Below, in pieces: positions 18,858 through 27,808 of a stretch of 64,000 nt of DNA. The translations under genes were made by a program, and so were the position numbers. Below the pieces are notes generated by a model. That model saw nothing but the letters and a program-made list of their open reading frames with translations, made no database searches and was not told where the DNA came from. Position 1 is the stretch's first letter. Each line of letters begins with the position of its first letter. This DNA comes from CAIKBL01 sp964555355. Its GTDB lineage: Bacteria; Pseudomonadota; Gammaproteobacteria; Ga0077536. The DNA lies in assembly GCA_964555355.1 (NCBI GenBank), contig CAZKRY010000001.1:1-64000 (forward strand), read 5' to 3'.

Positions 18858-19964
18858 ATGGGTTACACCGTTTTGCAGTTATTGCCCGAACTCGAAGTGG
18901 GCGGCGTCGAACAAGGGACGTTGGAGATCGCCGACGCGTTGGTGGCCGCCGGTCATCGCGCATTAGTGGTCTCGGGCGGCGGACGGTTGGTATCAAAACT
19001 TAGCGCATGTGGTGCCGAGCACATCACGCTGGCGGTGGGACGCAAACACTTATCGAGCCTCTTCCTCGTTCGTCGCTTACGTGACTTGATTGCGCATGAA
19101 AAAGTCGACATCGTGCACGCGCGCTCGCGACTTCCCGCATGGCTTGGATGGCTCGCCATTCGCGGCATGTCAGGCGCTCGGCCACACTGGGTGACCACGG
19201 TGCACGGTCCCTATACGGTCAATCGCTACAGTCGAATCATGGTCTCTGGCACGCGAGTGATCGCGATTTCCGAGTTTATCCGCGATTACGTCACTCGTAA
19301 TTATTCGGGAATTGCGGCTTCGCGCGTGGTCACCATTCCGCGTGGTGTCGATCCGGCGCATTATGCGTATGGCTTTCGTCCCGCACAAAGCTGGTTAGAC
19401 TCTTGGCGACTCGAGCATCCCGAACTCGTCGATAAACAACTGCTCACCCTCCCTGGGCGGCTAACACGTTGGAAAGGACAGCAAGATTTCATTCGGATGA
19501 TGCGCGTATTGCGCGCGAGCAATTTAGCGGTGCACGGACTCCTCGTCGGCGGTCCGCACCCACGTAAACGGCAATTTGAAGAAGAGCTCAAATGCGAGAT
19601 CGCGGCGGCCGGCTTGCAAACCCATGTTTCGCTGCTCGGAAACCGCGCCGATTTGCGCGAGATTTTAAGTATATCGGCGGCGGCGTTCTCGCTAACGCTT
19701 GAACCCGAAGCCTTTGGCCGCACCACTATCGAGGCGCTCAGTCTAGGTGTGCCGGTGATTGGCTACGACCATGGTGGTACGGGTGAAATTTTGCGTAAGG
19801 TTTATCCCGCGGGGCTGGTACCGGTAGGCGATGTCGACGCGGTGGCGGCGCGCATCCGGACACTGCTTACGGCGCCCATCTCGGTTCCGCCATCGCATCC
19901 CTATACGCAACGTGCGATGCAAACCGCGACTCTTGCCGTTTACGACGCGCTTATGGCCGTTTGA
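18858..19964 (+). CDS. Glycosyltransferase family 4, LPS type
   Basis: A 368-residue GT-B retaining glycosyltransferase. The N-terminal half has LLPELEVGGVEQGTLEIADALVAAGH with the glycine-rich acceptor-side loop; the C-terminal half has TLPGRLTRWKGQQDFI and the donor-binding E-x7-E motif in LEPEAFGRTTIEALSLGVPVIGYD. It starts three bases after the ELM1-like gene and overlaps the convergent ArnT-like gene by 14 bases at the 3' end. Similar proteins sit in LPS core/O-antigen loci. Sugar and acceptor are not deducible. Confidence 0.88.
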   Translation: MGYTVLQLLPELEVGGVEQGTLEIADALVAAGHRALVVSGGGRLVSKLSACGAEHITLAVGRKHLSSLFLVRRLRDLIAHEKVDIVHARSRLPAWLGWLAIRGMSGARPHWVTTVHGPYTVNRYSRIMVSGTRVIAISEFIRDYVTRNYSGIAASRVVTIPRGVDPAHYAYGFRPAQSWLDSWRLEHPELVDKQLLTLPGRLTRWKGQQDFIRMMRVLRASNLAVHGLLVGGPHPRKRQFEEELKCEIAAAGLQTHVSLLGNRADLREILSISAAAFSLTLEPEAFGRTTIEALSLGVPVIGYDHGGTGEILRKVYPAGLVPVGDVDAVAARIRTLLTAPISVPPSHPYTQRAMQTATLAVYDALMAV

Positions 19965-21372
19965 ACAACAATAATTTGGCGGAGCGGGCGACGAGCGTGA
20001 AACCGTTCTCTTTAAGCTGCGCTTCGTAGGCGCGCTTGCGGCGTGCGAAAAAGTACTGTGCGTCGGCCGGATAGTCGTGTGTCGCGGCGTCCCATACGAG
20101 ATTGGGCGGCGCGATGCCAGTATAGAAATACACGCTATCGCGCAGCGGATCGTTGCGGCGCGGTCCTGGCGGCGGCAACGCATCGGTTAGCACCAAGGCC
20201 GTTTGCGCACTGAACGCGCCCGTTTGCGCGAGCGCTTGCATGGTACGCAGGCCTGCGCGATCGGCCGCGCCTTGCACGCTAATCGCGGCGGTATATCCCG
20301 TTGCGATGAGCGTTACCACGGCTGTCGTCGCTAGTGCCCAATGGGGTATTCGCGCACGACACCAGTGAGCCATCATGCCGCCTGCAAAAATCGCCAGCAA
20401 CGGCAACGATGGATACAGATACCGCACGTCCGGATCCGGCTTTACCACCGCAATTCCGTAGTTCAACGCAAACAAGCTTAAGCACAACACGAGATCGGCG
20501 TGCGCGCGGCCGGTTTTGCGGGCGCGCCACCAGTCATACAAACCAAACCCGAGTCCCAACACAAACAACGGTAACCACGGCCACAATCGATTGAACGGTT
20601 TAAACACATATTCAAGCAGCGCGGATTGCGTGGCGGATAAACCAAGGGCGGAATTGTCGCGCCAGAAATCCGCATTCAATTGCGACGACACTTCCGAGCC
20701 GTGCATAAGCCAAAGGTAGGCATACCACCATAACGGCAACAGCAACCATGCCAATGCCCATAGTTGACGCCGCGCCGCGTGCCGCCAACTGCCGGTGACG
20801 ACCATGTGCGGCACGAACACGAGCGCGATGGCGAAGATCATCGGCCCTTTGGTCAGCGTGGCTAGCGCAAATCCCAGACACACATAATGCGCACCGCGCG
20901 CCTTATCTAAATTCAAATAACCCCACAGCATCAGCAGCGCGCCGAAGGTCATCAACGAGTCCATGCGGAAATTGGTCGTGAATTGGATGTAAATACCATT
21001 CGCGACGAACATCAGGACGGCGAACCATCCAGCTGCCGCGCCATACAATCGGCGGGTGAGCAAAAAGCTCAGTGCGGCACAGCCGAGCCCAGCAAGCCGC
21101 GAGGGCAGGGTCATTGCAAAGTCGTTAATGCCGAATAGGTGACCGGCGGCGGCACTCAGCCAAAAGGCCAGCGGCGGTTTGAGCAGGTACGCCTGGGGCC
21201 CTTCGAAGGGCGCTAGCAAGTCGCGTGCTTCAAACATCTCGCGCGCCAGCGCGGCATAGAATGCCGCCGTGCCATGCAGTTCATGAATGGCGATATCGCC
21301 AAATGTAATCAACGTGACCAACAGGCACAGCATGAGACCCGCGCCGCGCGGGAGAGATGATGATAAATTCAC
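19951..21372 (-). CDS. ArnT-like membrane glycosyltransferase (GT39/GT83 family)
   Basis: A polytopic inner-membrane protein of about 473 residues with roughly a dozen hydrophobic helices. It resembles ArnT, which moves a sugar from undecaprenyl phosphate to lipid A: HELHGTAAFYAALAREM after the first helix, PQAYLLKPPLAFWLSA, PSRLAGLGCAALSFLLTRRLYG, and a C-terminal soluble part (about 380-473). The start is uncertain; I use the GTG at 21372, since TTG at 21444 would overlap the divergent gene, while ATG at 21333 is also possible. No arnBCAD genes are nearby, so the sugar need not be aminoarabinose. Confidence 0.82.
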   Translation of the reverse strand: MNLSSSLPRGAGLMLCLLVTLITFGDIAIHELHGTAAFYAALAREMFEARDLLAPFEGPQAYLLKPPLAFWLSAAAGHLFGINDFAMTLPSRLAGLGCAALSFLLTRRLYGAAAGWFAVLMFVANGIYIQFTTNFRMDSLMTFGALLMLWGYLNLDKARGAHYVCLGFALATLTKGPMIFAIALVFVPHMVVTGSWRHAARRQLWALAWLLLPLWWYAYLWLMHGSEVSSQLNADFWRDNSALGLSATQSALLEYVFKPFNRLWPWLPLFVLGLGFGLYDWWRARKTGRAHADLVLCLSLFALNYGIAVVKPDPDVRYLYPSLPLLAIFAGGMMAHWCRARIPHWALATTAVVTLIATGYTAAISVQGAADRAGLRTMQALAQTGAFSAQTALVLTDALPPPGPRRNDPLRDSVYFYTGIAPPNLVWDAATHDYPADAQYFFARRKRAYEAQLKENGFTLVARSAKLLLFKRP

Positions 21373-21506
21373 AGTGACTGCTGCGGATGTTAATTTCGGC
21401 GGACGTGGCGCGCGAGAATAAAGGAATTGCACGGCGCGCGCCAAATCGCGTTGAGCTTTGGGCGCGCGATGTTCTTCCTTCTACCTGGAAAGATCACTTA
21501 GGCGAC

Positions 21507-22379
21507 ATGGCCTCTGAGTTTAAACGGCGACTGCGAAAACGACTGCTGGGCAGTGAAACTCGCCAGCAAATCGACGATGACACGGCGGCCATCGCGCGCC
21601 TCGGCAATCATGCGTATCTCGCGCATCATCCGGACCTGCGTGCACCGGAGTTTACGCCGCCATTGGCGGCATATGAGTTCAGCGCGTACTCACAAAACGG
21701 TGAAGACGGGCTCATTTTGCATTTATTGAGTCTTATCGGCGGCGACACGCGTTTTATTTTAGAAATCGGCACCGAAGACGGCCGTGAATGCAACAGCGCT
21801 AACCTCATTCTGAATTACGGTTGGCGCGCCTGCTTAATCGAAATGAACGAAAAAAGCGCCACGAGTTGCCGGCAGTACTTTAGCGATCTCGGATGCTCAG
21901 GACGGGTGACCGTGCTGAACGCGGCGGCGACGCCGCAAAACATTGCCCCGCTTTACCTTGCGGCGCGCGTGCCGGAATCGCTCGATGTCTTGTCGATCGA
22001 TATCGATAGTCATGACTATTGGTTATGGCAGGCGGTATCGCTGTCACCCAGGTTGGTCGTCATCGAATACAACGCAGTATTCGGCGATGAAGCACGGGTG
22101 ACCGTGCCGTACCCTATGCCAGGCGGCCATCACCGGTATTATCACGGCGCGTCATTGGCGGCATTAACGGCGCTCGCCGAAACCAAGGGTTATATCCTGG
22201 TTGGCTGCGATAGCTGCGGTGTGAATTCGTTCTTCGTGCGGCGTGATTTGGCGGCAAGCGCTAATCTCAGCGCAATGAGCGTCGCGCAAGCTTTTCGCCC
22301 GCATCGGCGGCGTAGTCGCAAGCACAACGCGGCGGCGCAAATGGCGCTGATCGCGGGCGCCCCTTTAATCAACGTGTGA
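21507..22379 (+). CDS. FkbM-like SAM-dependent methyltransferase (putative)
   Basis: A protein of about 290 residues with a Rossmann SAM-binding motif in FILEIGTEDGRECNSANL, an acidic strand end in ACLIEMNEKSA, and LDVLSIDIDSHDYWLW, a layout like FkbM-type methyltransferases often found in polysaccharide loci. The C-terminal part has CDSCGVNSFFVRRDL. The ATG at 21507 was chosen; an ATG at 21387 would add 40 residues without a better ribosome site. It is divergent from the ArnT-like gene and overlaps the convergent GT4 gene by 11 bases. The methyl acceptor is unknown, and activity is inferred. Confidence 0.65.
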   Translation: MASEFKRRLRKRLLGSETRQQIDDDTAAIARLGNHAYLAHHPDLRAPEFTPPLAAYEFSAYSQNGEDGLILHLLSLIGGDTRFILEIGTEDGRECNSANLILNYGWRACLIEMNEKSATSCRQYFSDLGCSGRVTVLNAAATPQNIAPLYLAARVPESLDVLSIDIDSHDYWLWQAVSLSPRLVVIEYNAVFGDEARVTVPYPMPGGHHRYYHGASLAALTALAETKGYILVGCDSCGVNSFFVRRDLAASANLSAMSVAQAFRPHRRRSRKHNAAAQMALIAGAPLINV

Positions 22380-23490
22380 ATTGGAGTTGGTCTGGTAAAT
22401 AAGGTAAGTAATGCTCGACTTGCCATTCCCATAGCAGTTGTTCCGCACGAACGTGGGCGGCTTGTCCATATCGCTCACGTAATGAATCGTCTGCTAGCAA
22501 CGCGTCGACTGCGTTCATTACGGCGTCGTTGTTTGCGCCATCGCATACCAGCCCCGTCTGCTCGTGGATAACCGCCTCATTCGCGCCGCCAGCACGACCG
22601 GCGATTGCTGGCACACCAAACCAACCTGCTTCGACATAGGCCAACCCGAATCCTTCGATATCCGCGCCTTCCACGCGCCCGGGCAGGACAAATAAATGGC
22701 TACGCGCGAGCAGTGCATTACGGAGATCGCTATCGATCGCACCCGTGAGCTTTACATGCGCACCGAGGTTCTGCTCCGCGACTAAAGCTTCAAGCGTCGC
22801 GTGTTGGCGACCATGGCCGACGATGATGTAGCAGAGCTTGGGATATCGCGCGATGAGTTGCGGCAAGATTTTAAGCATCGTATCGATGCCTTTGCGCGGT
22901 TCCAGACGAGCGACACTGATGAGAATGGGATCTGCCGCTTGCAGTATTACATCCGCCCGCGCGCGTGCAGCAGTGGATGGTTCTGCAAGCTTAGTGATCC
23001 CGGGGTGAATGATTTCGACGCGCGTGCGCGCGGTCACCAGTGGTCGTACCAGACTCGCGGTGTAGGCTGAGTTCGCGATGACAAGTGACGCTTTACCGAG
23101 CGAAAGCGCGATTCGCGCTCGCTTTGTGCGCGTGGAATAGGGCGGAAATTCGCTGCCATGCGCGAGACACATCACCGCTCTCGGCGGATGAATCGACAGT
23201 TTCTCTAGGCTTTTCCAGGTATCTGCGAGCACCGCGTCGACTTGTCCCCGTTGCATGGCTCGGGTTAATGCCAAACCTTTGCGCCACCGGCGCCAAGGTT
23301 TTAAGCCGCCAAAGCGGCGTATGGTCAATGGAGAGCCCGCGTCAAAGGATGCATCCGCCGCGCGGTCGGTGGCATCGGCCCAGACTTCAAGCGGGACACC
23401 GCGTGTGTGTAATGCGCCGGCGAGCGCTTGCATCATCCCTTCGATACCGCCTAAGCGGGGCGGAAAACATTGGGTGGTAACGACGAGCAT
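22369..23490 (-). CDS. Glycosyltransferase family 4
   Basis: A 373-residue GT-B glycosyltransferase. The N-terminus reads VVTTQCFPPRLGGIEGMMQALAGAL. The C-terminal domain has ISVARLEPRKGIDTML, YIIVGHGRQHATL and the E-x7-E region in EGADIEGFGLAYVEAGWFGVPAIAG, which fits GT4. It begins 4 bases after the GT9 gene, so ligase-GT9-GT4 form one minus-strand unit. It probably adds a sugar to LPS core or another surface glycan; specificity is unknown. Confidence 0.88.
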   Translation of the reverse strand: MLVVTTQCFPPRLGGIEGMMQALAGALHTRGVPLEVWADATDRAADASFDAGSPLTIRRFGGLKPWRRWRKGLALTRAMQRGQVDAVLADTWKSLEKLSIHPPRAVMCLAHGSEFPPYSTRTKRARIALSLGKASLVIANSAYTASLVRPLVTARTRVEIIHPGITKLAEPSTAARARADVILQAADPILISVARLEPRKGIDTMLKILPQLIARYPKLCYIIVGHGRQHATLEALVAEQNLGAHVKLTGAIDSDLRNALLARSHLFVLPGRVEGADIEGFGLAYVEAGWFGVPAIAGRAGGANEAVIHEQTGLVCDGANNDAVMNAVDALLADDSLRERYGQAAHVRAEQLLWEWQVEHYLPYLPDQLQFTR

Positions 23491-23494
23491 CGGT

Positions 23495-24460
23495 TTAAAT
23501 CAAACCCTCGGCGCTTAGGCGCGCTAACACCATGGCTGGCGTAAGCCTCGCAAGATCGTGTGATTCCGGCGGACATTGTGCACGGCTCCCGGCAGTATCC
23601 AGTGTGATGACGCGCGTGCGCTGACCAAGCGCATGCGTGCGCCGCCAGTCGGTGGGCCCGAACAAGCCGAACACCGGGATGCCGGCGCAGGCCAAGATGT
23701 GCATGGGCGCGGAATCATTGGTGACGGCGAAACGCGCGCGGCGCCCCAGTTCCGCCAGCGCGGCAATTCCAAAACGAGAAGTGGCATCAATGCCGATTTC
23801 CGTCGCGAGTGTTGCATTGATTGCCGCGTCTTCAGTCGCCCCAATCCATACCACTTGCAAATCCCGCGCGCCGAGGGCGCGCGCTAGCGCCAGGTAATGT
23901 GGCCAGCGCTTCGCCGGGTGGCGCGCACTGGCGCCGGCGTGTAACAACACGAATGTTTTATCGATTAGCCGATGAGTGGCGCACCATTCGTCGACCTGAA
24001 TCTTATTTTGTGGCGATATCGGTAGCCATGGCTCCGGCGGTGAGCTTGCATGGCCGGCGGTCACCAGTACCTCATTGAGCCGTTCGAACGCGTGGCATTG
24101 ACCACGATAGGGAGTCGGCGGATGCATGGTGTACGGATAATGCGGATGATTGCCAATGCGCGCGCGCGCACCGGCAAGCGCGCACCAATAACGGGTGCGA
24201 TCGGTGGATTGCAGATCGTAGAGCCGGGTGAATCGCTGTGCGCGCAACCAACGGATGGCGGCGATATTGGCGAGCGCGCCGTGGCGCGGCACCGCGTGCA
24301 CGCGAATGCCGGGCCAAGCATTGAAGAGATCGACAAACGACGGGCTCGTCAATAACCAGAGTTCGTCGTCGCGGTAGTCAGCGGTGAGCGTTTTGAGTAA
24401 CGGCGTTGCCATTAACACATCCCCCAGCGCGCCGAGTTTGAGAATTCCTATCTTTCTCAC
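23495..24460 (-). CDS. Glycosyltransferase family 9 (heptosyltransferase-like)
   Basis: A 321-residue ADP-heptose:LPS heptosyltransferase-like protein. The N-terminal ILKLGALGDVLMATPLLKTL carries the conserved GD acceptor loop; VLLHAGASARHPAKRWP and NDSAPMHILACAGIPVFGLFGPTDW form the ADP-heptose site. Its ATG overlaps the stop of the O-antigen ligase gene (ATGA), so the two are translationally coupled. It is one of three GT9 genes in the window. Whether it is a WaaC, WaaF or WaaQ equivalent cannot be decided. Confidence 0.88.
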   Translation of the reverse strand: MRKIGILKLGALGDVLMATPLLKTLTADYRDDELWLLTSPSFVDLFNAWPGIRVHAVPRHGALANIAAIRWLRAQRFTRLYDLQSTDRTRYWCALAGARARIGNHPHYPYTMHPPTPYRGQCHAFERLNEVLVTAGHASSPPEPWLPISPQNKIQVDEWCATHRLIDKTFVLLHAGASARHPAKRWPHYLALARALGARDLQVVWIGATEDAAINATLATEIGIDATSRFGIAALAELGRRARFAVTNDSAPMHILACAGIPVFGLFGPTDWRRTHALGQRTRVITLDTAGSRAQCPPESHDLARLTPAMVLARLSAEGLI

Positions 24461-25698
24461 GCGATCGTCCGTTCACTCGCAAGATGAGCCAGCGCGCTCG
24501 CCACTAACCACCAGAACATGCCGGCCCAGTAAGAACCGTAAAAAGCCATGTGCGTATTGAGCGGGAAGGCAGCGACGATCACCGCCAGCACGCCGGGCCA
24601 GGCCATTGAAAGATTAGGGTCCCTTCGCAGGTGTCGATGCGCAATCACGCAAAAGAGCACGAGCCCCGCAAGCCCAATGACGCCCGTTTCGACCATTACT
24701 TCAAGCACCAACTGATGCGGATGCGTTTGGCCTTCGGCATGAAAGATATCGTCGGGCGGCGAATACTCGGTGTAAGCGAAACGATAACCGCGCGGTCCCA
24801 GGCCGTTTAGCCAGTGCGCGGTAAACATGCGCCACGCCGCCTCCCATAAATTTAAGCGCGAAGCCGTCGCTAGGTTTACCGTTTGATAATCACCGCTGAA
24901 AAGACCAAAGGTATGGTGCATGCGCTGTTGGAGCCCGGAATCATTCAAGACGGCGCCGGCGAGCGCTATGGCGAGAACAAGTGCGCCGGCAACGGCGCGC
25001 CAGCGCTGAGCCGCGCGCTCGAAAAGCGTGTGCCGTGTGAACCATAGGTAGATTACGGTGCTCAACGCCAACATGATCCAGGCTGCGCGTCGTTGACTCA
25101 ACAAAACGGTGAGCACAAAAGGGATTAGCAATATCGCGAGCCACGGTGCACGGTGCCGCCATTGGTAGAGCGCATGGAAATACCAAGGGGAAAGCGCCGC
25201 CGCGACATGGCCTAAGGTAATTTCGGGATAGAACACGCCGTACACCGAGCCCGGCGCGCCAGGGAGTCCGAATAAGTCGACGCCGGTGAAATATTGCAGT
25301 AATGCATCGAGACACCAGAACGAGACGATGCACAGAATGCCGAGGAGCAGCGCCGGCGCCATGGGCGCCTGCCGTGCTTGATCGATGACAAATAGCGCCA
25401 TGCCCAAGAACCGCAAATAGGGACCCGTGGTCTGCAACGCACGTTCGAGATTTAGCGCATCGGGCAAAGCCAACAACATCGGGATCCATAAACAAAGAAA
25501 CAGACCAATCGCCAGGCGAATCAAGGGATCGAGAAACTGTTTGCGCGGTGCGCGGCCGAACGCCCAAAAGCCGGCCAGCGCCATGATCGAGGCGAACCAC
25601 GTGGGTAATGATTTACTCGGCATCGCGAGCAACATACCAAGCATCAGTAGCGTGCCCGCTCGCCACCAATAAAGTTGCGCGCCGAGATCCTTTGACAT
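24457..25698 (-). CDS. O-antigen ligase family membrane protein (WaaL-like)
   Basis: A polytopic protein of about 413 residues with ten to twelve hydrophobic helices and a large periplasmic loop, as in the Wzy_C/O-antigen ligase family. Visible landmarks are LTVLLSQRRAAWIMLALSTVIYLWF before the loop and LNGLGPRGYRFAYTEYSPPDDIFHAEGQTHPHQLVLEVMVETG, whose LG-x-GP/R and H residues recall the ligase active loop. It probably joins undecaprenyl-linked glycan to lipid A-core. A polymerase (Wzy) role is the alternative. The ATG at 25698 is chosen; it is divergent from the DsbA-family gene. Confidence 0.82.
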   Translation of the reverse strand: MSKDLGAQLYWWRAGTLLMLGMLLAMPSKSLPTWFASIMALAGFWAFGRAPRKQFLDPLIRLAIGLFLCLWIPMLLALPDALNLERALQTTGPYLRFLGMALFVIDQARQAPMAPALLLGILCIVSFWCLDALLQYFTGVDLFGLPGAPGSVYGVFYPEITLGHVAAALSPWYFHALYQWRHRAPWLAILLIPFVLTVLLSQRRAAWIMLALSTVIYLWFTRHTLFERAAQRWRAVAGALVLAIALAGAVLNDSGLQQRMHHTFGLFSGDYQTVNLATASRLNLWEAAWRMFTAHWLNGLGPRGYRFAYTEYSPPDDIFHAEGQTHPHQLVLEVMVETGVIGLAGLVLFCVIAHRHLRRDPNLSMAWPGVLAVIVAAFPLNTHMAFYGSYWAGMFWWLVASALAHLASERTIA

Positions 25699-25775
25699 TG
25701 CTAAGAAGAGCTTCACATGCGCTATTCTGCCCCAAATTATTGGCAGGCGCAGACACTCGCCGTGGAGCTCGTTTG

Positions 25776-26399
25776 ATGAATGTAGTGCATTACTTCGATT
25801 ACAAAAGTCCATACGCCTATCTCGCGCAAGCGGCGAACGATGAATTAGAAAAGCGCTTTTCGATCCGGATTGAGCGTATTCCCTACACCTTGCACATTCC
25901 GTCGTACTTGGGGGATGCCGAACTCGACGCCGAGGGTCGCGACACCGTCGGCACTCGCAACGCGCATCAATGGCGACGCGTGCGCTATAGCTACATGGAT
26001 TGCCGACGCGAAGCGAATCGGCTAGGCGTTACTATTCGCGGTCCAAAAAAAATTTGGGACAGTAAGCCCGCGCATGTCGGTTTTTTGTACGCCGCCGCGC
26101 AAGATAAGTTCGCCGCGTATCATGCGCTTGTTTACGCGCGCTTTTGGCAGCGCGAATTCGCGTTGGATTCTTATGAGGAAGTTGGATCTGCACTCCACTC
26201 GACTGGCGTCGATACAGCGGACTTTGCACGATACATGGCGGCCGATGGGCCGGCATTACTCGCGCGCCATCAGGCCGAGGCGGAATCCGCGGGCGTGTTT
26301 GGCGTGCCAAGTTGGCTCGTGAACGGGGAGCTCTTCTGGGGTGCGGAGCGTTTGGTGCGCGTTGAGGAATTGCTCGCGCGCGGAGCCCGCGCAACCTAG
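25776..26399 (+). CDS. DsbA-family / 2-hydroxychromene-2-carboxylate isomerase-like protein
   Basis: A 207-residue thioredoxin-fold protein of the GST-kappa/HCCA isomerase group. The N-terminus reads VVHYFDYKSPYAYLA: the first active-site cysteine of DsbA is replaced by serine (SPY), typical of the glutathione-using isomerases. The C-terminal GVFGVPSWLVNGELFWGAERL has the cis-Pro loop. The ATG at 25776 follows GGAGC. Its TAG stop overlaps the stop of the convergent small gene within the tetranucleotide CTAG. It is divergent from the ligase gene and is unlikely to belong to the LPS pathway. The substrate is unknown. Confidence 0.85.
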   Translation: MNVVHYFDYKSPYAYLAQAANDELEKRFSIRIERIPYTLHIPSYLGDAELDAEGRDTVGTRNAHQWRRVRYSYMDCRREANRLGVTIRGPKKIWDSKPAHVGFLYAAAQDKFAAYHALVYARFWQREFALDSYEEVGSALHSTGVDTADFARYMAADGPALLARHQAEAESAGVFGVPSWLVNGELFWGAERLVRVEELLARGARAT

Positions 26400-26572
26400 C
26401 GACGTGGTGTACCGCGGATGCGACAACTAAAGCTCAACGCGCGCAGAAATTGCACCTGCAGGATGTCGGCATCCTCCGGCAGTTTCGCCGCGATGTCGCG
26501 CACGGTCTCCGCTTGTAGCTCGACCGTGCGTTCACCCACGTCACTCAAATAGGTCACACGGTATTCGTTCAT
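26396..26572 (-). CDS. Very small hypothetical protein (58 aa)
   Basis: A 58-residue reading frame, MNEYRVTYLSDVGERTVE at the start and ending CRIRGTPRR. Its ATG overlaps the TGA of the upstream 74-residue gene (ATGA), a strong sign of translational coupling. It is acidic in the first half and basic at the end, with no transmembrane segment. I do not recognise a family. It is convergent with the DsbA-family gene and shares the CTAG stop overlap with it. Confidence 0.6.
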   Translation of the reverse strand: MNEYRVTYLSDVGERTVELQAETVRDIAAKLPEDADILQVQFLRALSFSCRIRGTPRR

Positions 26573-26793
26573 CCACCCGGCACGCCGGTTAATCGCACTT
26601 GCGAATAGAAAATCTTCTGATGATAGATTTTAGCGAGCAGCGCATTGATCTCGCGTGCGGCGGTACGCGCGGGAAGATCGGCAGAGCCGACTAGTGTGTG
26701 AGCGGACAATCGGGAGAGCTCGCCGCGTAAAGCGGTTTCAATAATCTCTATATCCCGGATCTGAAATAGAAAAGACTCGCGAAATCTCGCCAT
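26569..26793 (-). CDS. Small hypothetical protein (74 aa)
   Basis: A 74-residue protein starting MARFRESFLFQIRDIEII, predicted largely helical, with an amphipathic ETALRGELSRL stretch and a basic middle (AKIYHQKIFYSQVRL). It has no signal peptide or obvious membrane helix and no family I recognise. The ATG at 26793 is preceded by GAGG nine bases upstream. It is coupled by ATGA overlap to the 58-residue gene downstream and separated by 93 bases from the GT9 gene upstream, so it may be the tail of that operon or its own unit. Confidence 0.6.
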   Translation of the reverse strand: MARFRESFLFQIRDIEIIETALRGELSRLSAHTLVGSADLPARTAAREINALLAKIYHQKIFYSQVRLTGVPGG

Positions 26794-26886
26794 GATGGAA
26801 TACCTCGATACGGCTTTAACCTAGCAACTTCGTTAACCCGTGATGCAATCATAGCTTGGCCTCGATTAGTTGTGTTGGCCCACACG

Positions 26887-27804
26887 TTATCGATTTGTTG
26901 CGAGTAGCTGCGCCCGAAGCGCATCCCAAACAGCGTCGACTTCCAGCCTTCCCAAATCGCGCGCCGGCGCGATAATGACTTGTCCTTGCGACTGCCACGG
27001 TCGATAACGCTCCGGCCGCCCGGGCCCGAATAACGTTAACGTTGGGATCCCGCGCGCGGCGGCTAGATGGCCGAGGCCTGAATCGTTGCCGACGAACAGA
27101 CTCGCGTGATCTAGAAGCGCCGCGGCTTGTGTTAGCGAGGTGGTGCCGGTTAGGTCAACGCACTCAAGCGCGGCGTGTGCTTGTATGGTTTTGGCAATTT
27201 GGCGATCGCCAGGACCGCCAAGCAGTAATGCCCCGGTGAATGTGTTTATTCCGCGCGTGAGAAGCTCGGCGTAGCGCGTTGCGGGCCAAATTTTGCCGGG
27301 CCAATTCGCGCCCGGCGCAACCGCGAGCCAGCGCCCCGGTTGCTGTGCACCCATAATGTTTTGCGCATAGGCTTTGTCCTCTGCATTTATCCAAACGCGC
27401 GGCGCGGGTGGTCCCTCTCGATTTCCGAGCACACGGGTAGCGACTGCTATGTGTTGTTCTACGGCGTGCGGACCATGCGCGGGTGCACGCCAGCGCGCGC
27501 TGCGGTGGCGTGCTTTCAAGAGCCAGGGAACGAAATCCGTACGCAGATCAATGACGGCTTCGTAATGCCGCTGTCTCAGCTGTCTCACGAGACGGAACAA
27601 CCCTGCAAGTTTGTCTCTTTTGTGGCGATGAAAAAGGGTGCCAAGGAAAGGGCACGCCTCGAATATCGCGCTCGAGCGGGGGTCGGCAACGATATCGATT
27701 GCGGCTTGCGGAAAAGCGTCGTGCAGCGCAAGCAACGCGGGCGTCGTCATGATCACATCGCCGATATTGCTGAGGGTGATGAATAGGAGGCGTGGCTGCA
27801 TCAT
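26887..27804 (-). CDS. Glycosyltransferase family 9 (heptosyltransferase-like)
   Basis: A GT9 protein of about 305 residues. It begins MMQPRLLFITLSNIGDVIMTTPALLAL with the conserved GD loop. LAVAPGANWPGKIWPATRY and FVGNDSGLGHLAAARGIPTLTLFGPGRPERYRPW make up the nucleotide-sugar site. I use the ATG at 27804, four bases after the previous gene's stop; the in-frame extension to 27996 overlaps that gene and is not conserved. It probably transfers heptose to LPS inner core; the position is not known. Confidence 0.87.
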   Translation of the reverse strand: MMQPRLLFITLSNIGDVIMTTPALLALHDAFPQAAIDIVADPRSSAIFEACPFLGTLFHRHKRDKLAGLFRLVRQLRQRHYEAVIDLRTDFVPWLLKARHRSARWRAPAHGPHAVEQHIAVATRVLGNREGPPAPRVWINAEDKAYAQNIMGAQQPGRWLAVAPGANWPGKIWPATRYAELLTRGINTFTGALLLGGPGDRQIAKTIQAHAALECVDLTGTTSLTQAAALLDHASLFVGNDSGLGHLAAARGIPTLTLFGPGRPERYRPWQSQGQVIIAPARDLGRLEVDAVWDALRAQLLATNR

Positions 27805-27808
27805 GGCA

